Shown: in pieces, positions 6,241 to 6,981 of the stretch
Layout: every line of letters begins with the position of its first letter
How positions within the stretch are numbered: position 1 is the stretch's first letter
Source: Elusimicrobiales bacterium
GTDB taxonomy: Bacteria > Elusimicrobiota > Elusimicrobia > Elusimicrobiales > UBA9959
Assembly: GCA_026416895.1 (NCBI GenBank)
Contig: JAOAEH010000053.1
Coordinates: forward strand, 1-6,981
Length of the DNA stretch: 6,981 nt
Direction: 5' to 3'
Notes under the pieces: generated by a model
Told to the model about the DNA's origin: nothing
The model's database searches: none
The model's input: only the letters and a program-made list of their open reading frames with translations
Translations under genes and position numbers: made by a program

Positions 6241-6981
6241 TTAATTTTTCTTTTCAGTAAATGCTTTAAGTAATTCTATTGGAATAGGGAACACAACTGT
6301 TGATTGATTTTCTGTAGCAATTTCTGTTAATGTTTGCAAATATCTTAATTGAAGTGCAACAGGATTTTGTGAAATTATTTTTGAAGCTTCTATAAGTTTC
6401 TGTGCTGCCTGATATTCTCCATCAGCATTTATAATTTTTGCTCTTCTTTCCCTCTCAGCTTCTGCTTGTCTTGCAATTGCACGTTGCATTTCCTGTGGAA
6501 TATCAACATTTTTTATCTCAACAGCACTAACTTTTATACCCCAAGGTTCAGTATGTTGATCTAAAATCTTTTGAAGTTCCTGATTAATTTTCTCTCTATT
6601 TGTAAGCAAATCATCAAGTTCTTGTTGTCCTAAAACACTTCTTAAAGTTGTTTGTGCAAACTGACTTGTTGAATACATATACCGCTCTACATTAAGGACT
6701 GCCTTATCCGGATATATAACCCTAAAATAAACTACTGCATTAACTTTAACTGGTATATTATCCTTAGTAATTATATCCTGTGAAGGAACATCAAATGTAA
6801 CTACTCGTGTATCAATTTTGACCATTCTTTGAACAATCGGAATAATTACAACAAGTCCAGGACCTCTTACTCCTGAAAATCTTCCAAGAGTAAACACTAC
6901 TCCCCGTTCATACTCGTTCAAAACATTTATTGCACTCATTATGAGAAAAATAAGTAATATTATAATTGGAAGCATCGCCAT
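6241..6981 (-). CDS. Slipin: SPFH/stomatin/prohibitin-family membrane protein
   Basis: This 246-residue protein is a membrane-anchored scaffold of the stomatin branch of the SPFH superfamily. Family members form large rings on the inner membrane that organise membrane microdomains and often work with NfeD-type proteins or proteases. Residues 4-20 are a hydrophobic N-terminal anchor. The SPFH domain follows (about 21-180), with ERGVVFTLGRF at 25-35, GPGL at 40-43, VPSQDIITKDN at 65-75 and the typical WGIKV at 147-151. A charged, Ala/Glu/Arg-rich coiled-coil segment covers about 165-205, then LRYLQTL (212-218) and FPIP (231-234), as in short bacterial and archaeal slipins. The length fits that class, so the gene is probably complete. 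The first ATG is exactly at the window edge, however, and a second ATG lies two codons in. The ribosome binding site is out of view, so the start is unproven. An NfeD gene often precedes such genes and would lie outside the window. hemW follows after 20 nt. Confidence 0.95.
   Translation of the reverse strand: MAMLPIIILLIFLIMSAINVLNEYERGVVFTLGRFSGVRGPGLVVIIPIVQRMVKIDTRVVTFDVPSQDIITKDNIPVKVNAVVYFRVIYPDKAVLNVERYMYSTSQFAQTTLRSVLGQQELDDLLTNREKINQELQKILDQHTEPWGIKVSAVEIKNVDIPQEMQRAIARQAEAERERRAKIINADGEYQAAQKLIEASKIISQNPVALQLRYLQTLTEIATENQSTVVFPIPIELLKAFTEKKN

Overview
This is a strongly AT-rich bacterial segment. All seven genes lie on the minus strand and read from the right edge towards the left edge. 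In transcription order they are: an SPFH/stomatin-like 'slipin' (6981-6241), the heme chaperone HemW (6220-5120), valyl-tRNA synthetase ValS (5116-2435), a 94-residue single-pass membrane protein (2438-2154), a 195-residue multi-pass membrane protein (2150-1563), a TIGR03546-type membrane protein (1563-1048), and the first 348 residues of a TIGR03545-type, AsmA-like protein (1046-1) that runs off the left edge.

The genes are packed very tightly. The gaps are 20, 3, -4, 3, -1 and 1 nt, and no terminator or internal promoter-sized space is visible. One polycistronic transcript, with its promoter to the right of the window, is the simplest reading. Two Shine-Dalgarno sequences lie inside the last codons of the preceding gene (before valS and before the TIGR03546 gene), and valS overlaps the next gene by ATGA. 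No tRNA, rRNA, CRISPR array or insertion sequence was seen, and no stretch over 20 nt is without a gene.

The first three genes are familiar: membrane-domain quality control (slipin), heme delivery (HemW) and translation (ValS). The last four all encode predicted membrane proteins. Two of them belong to a known but uncharacterised pair (TIGR03545/TIGR03546) and two match no family I recognise. The TIGR03545-type protein has a short cytoplasmic end, one inner-membrane helix and AsmA-like features, which suggests a Gram-negative envelope. My inference is that this half is an envelope module, possibly for AsmA-like lipid transport or outer-membrane biogenesis, attached to a housekeeping operon.

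The organism cannot be named with confidence. Low GC, a TIGR03545/TIGR03546 pair, HemW, a bacterial slipin and TGA used as a true stop point to a low-GC diderm bacterium with the standard bacterial code. Spirochaetes or Elusimicrobiota-like lineages are guesses only.
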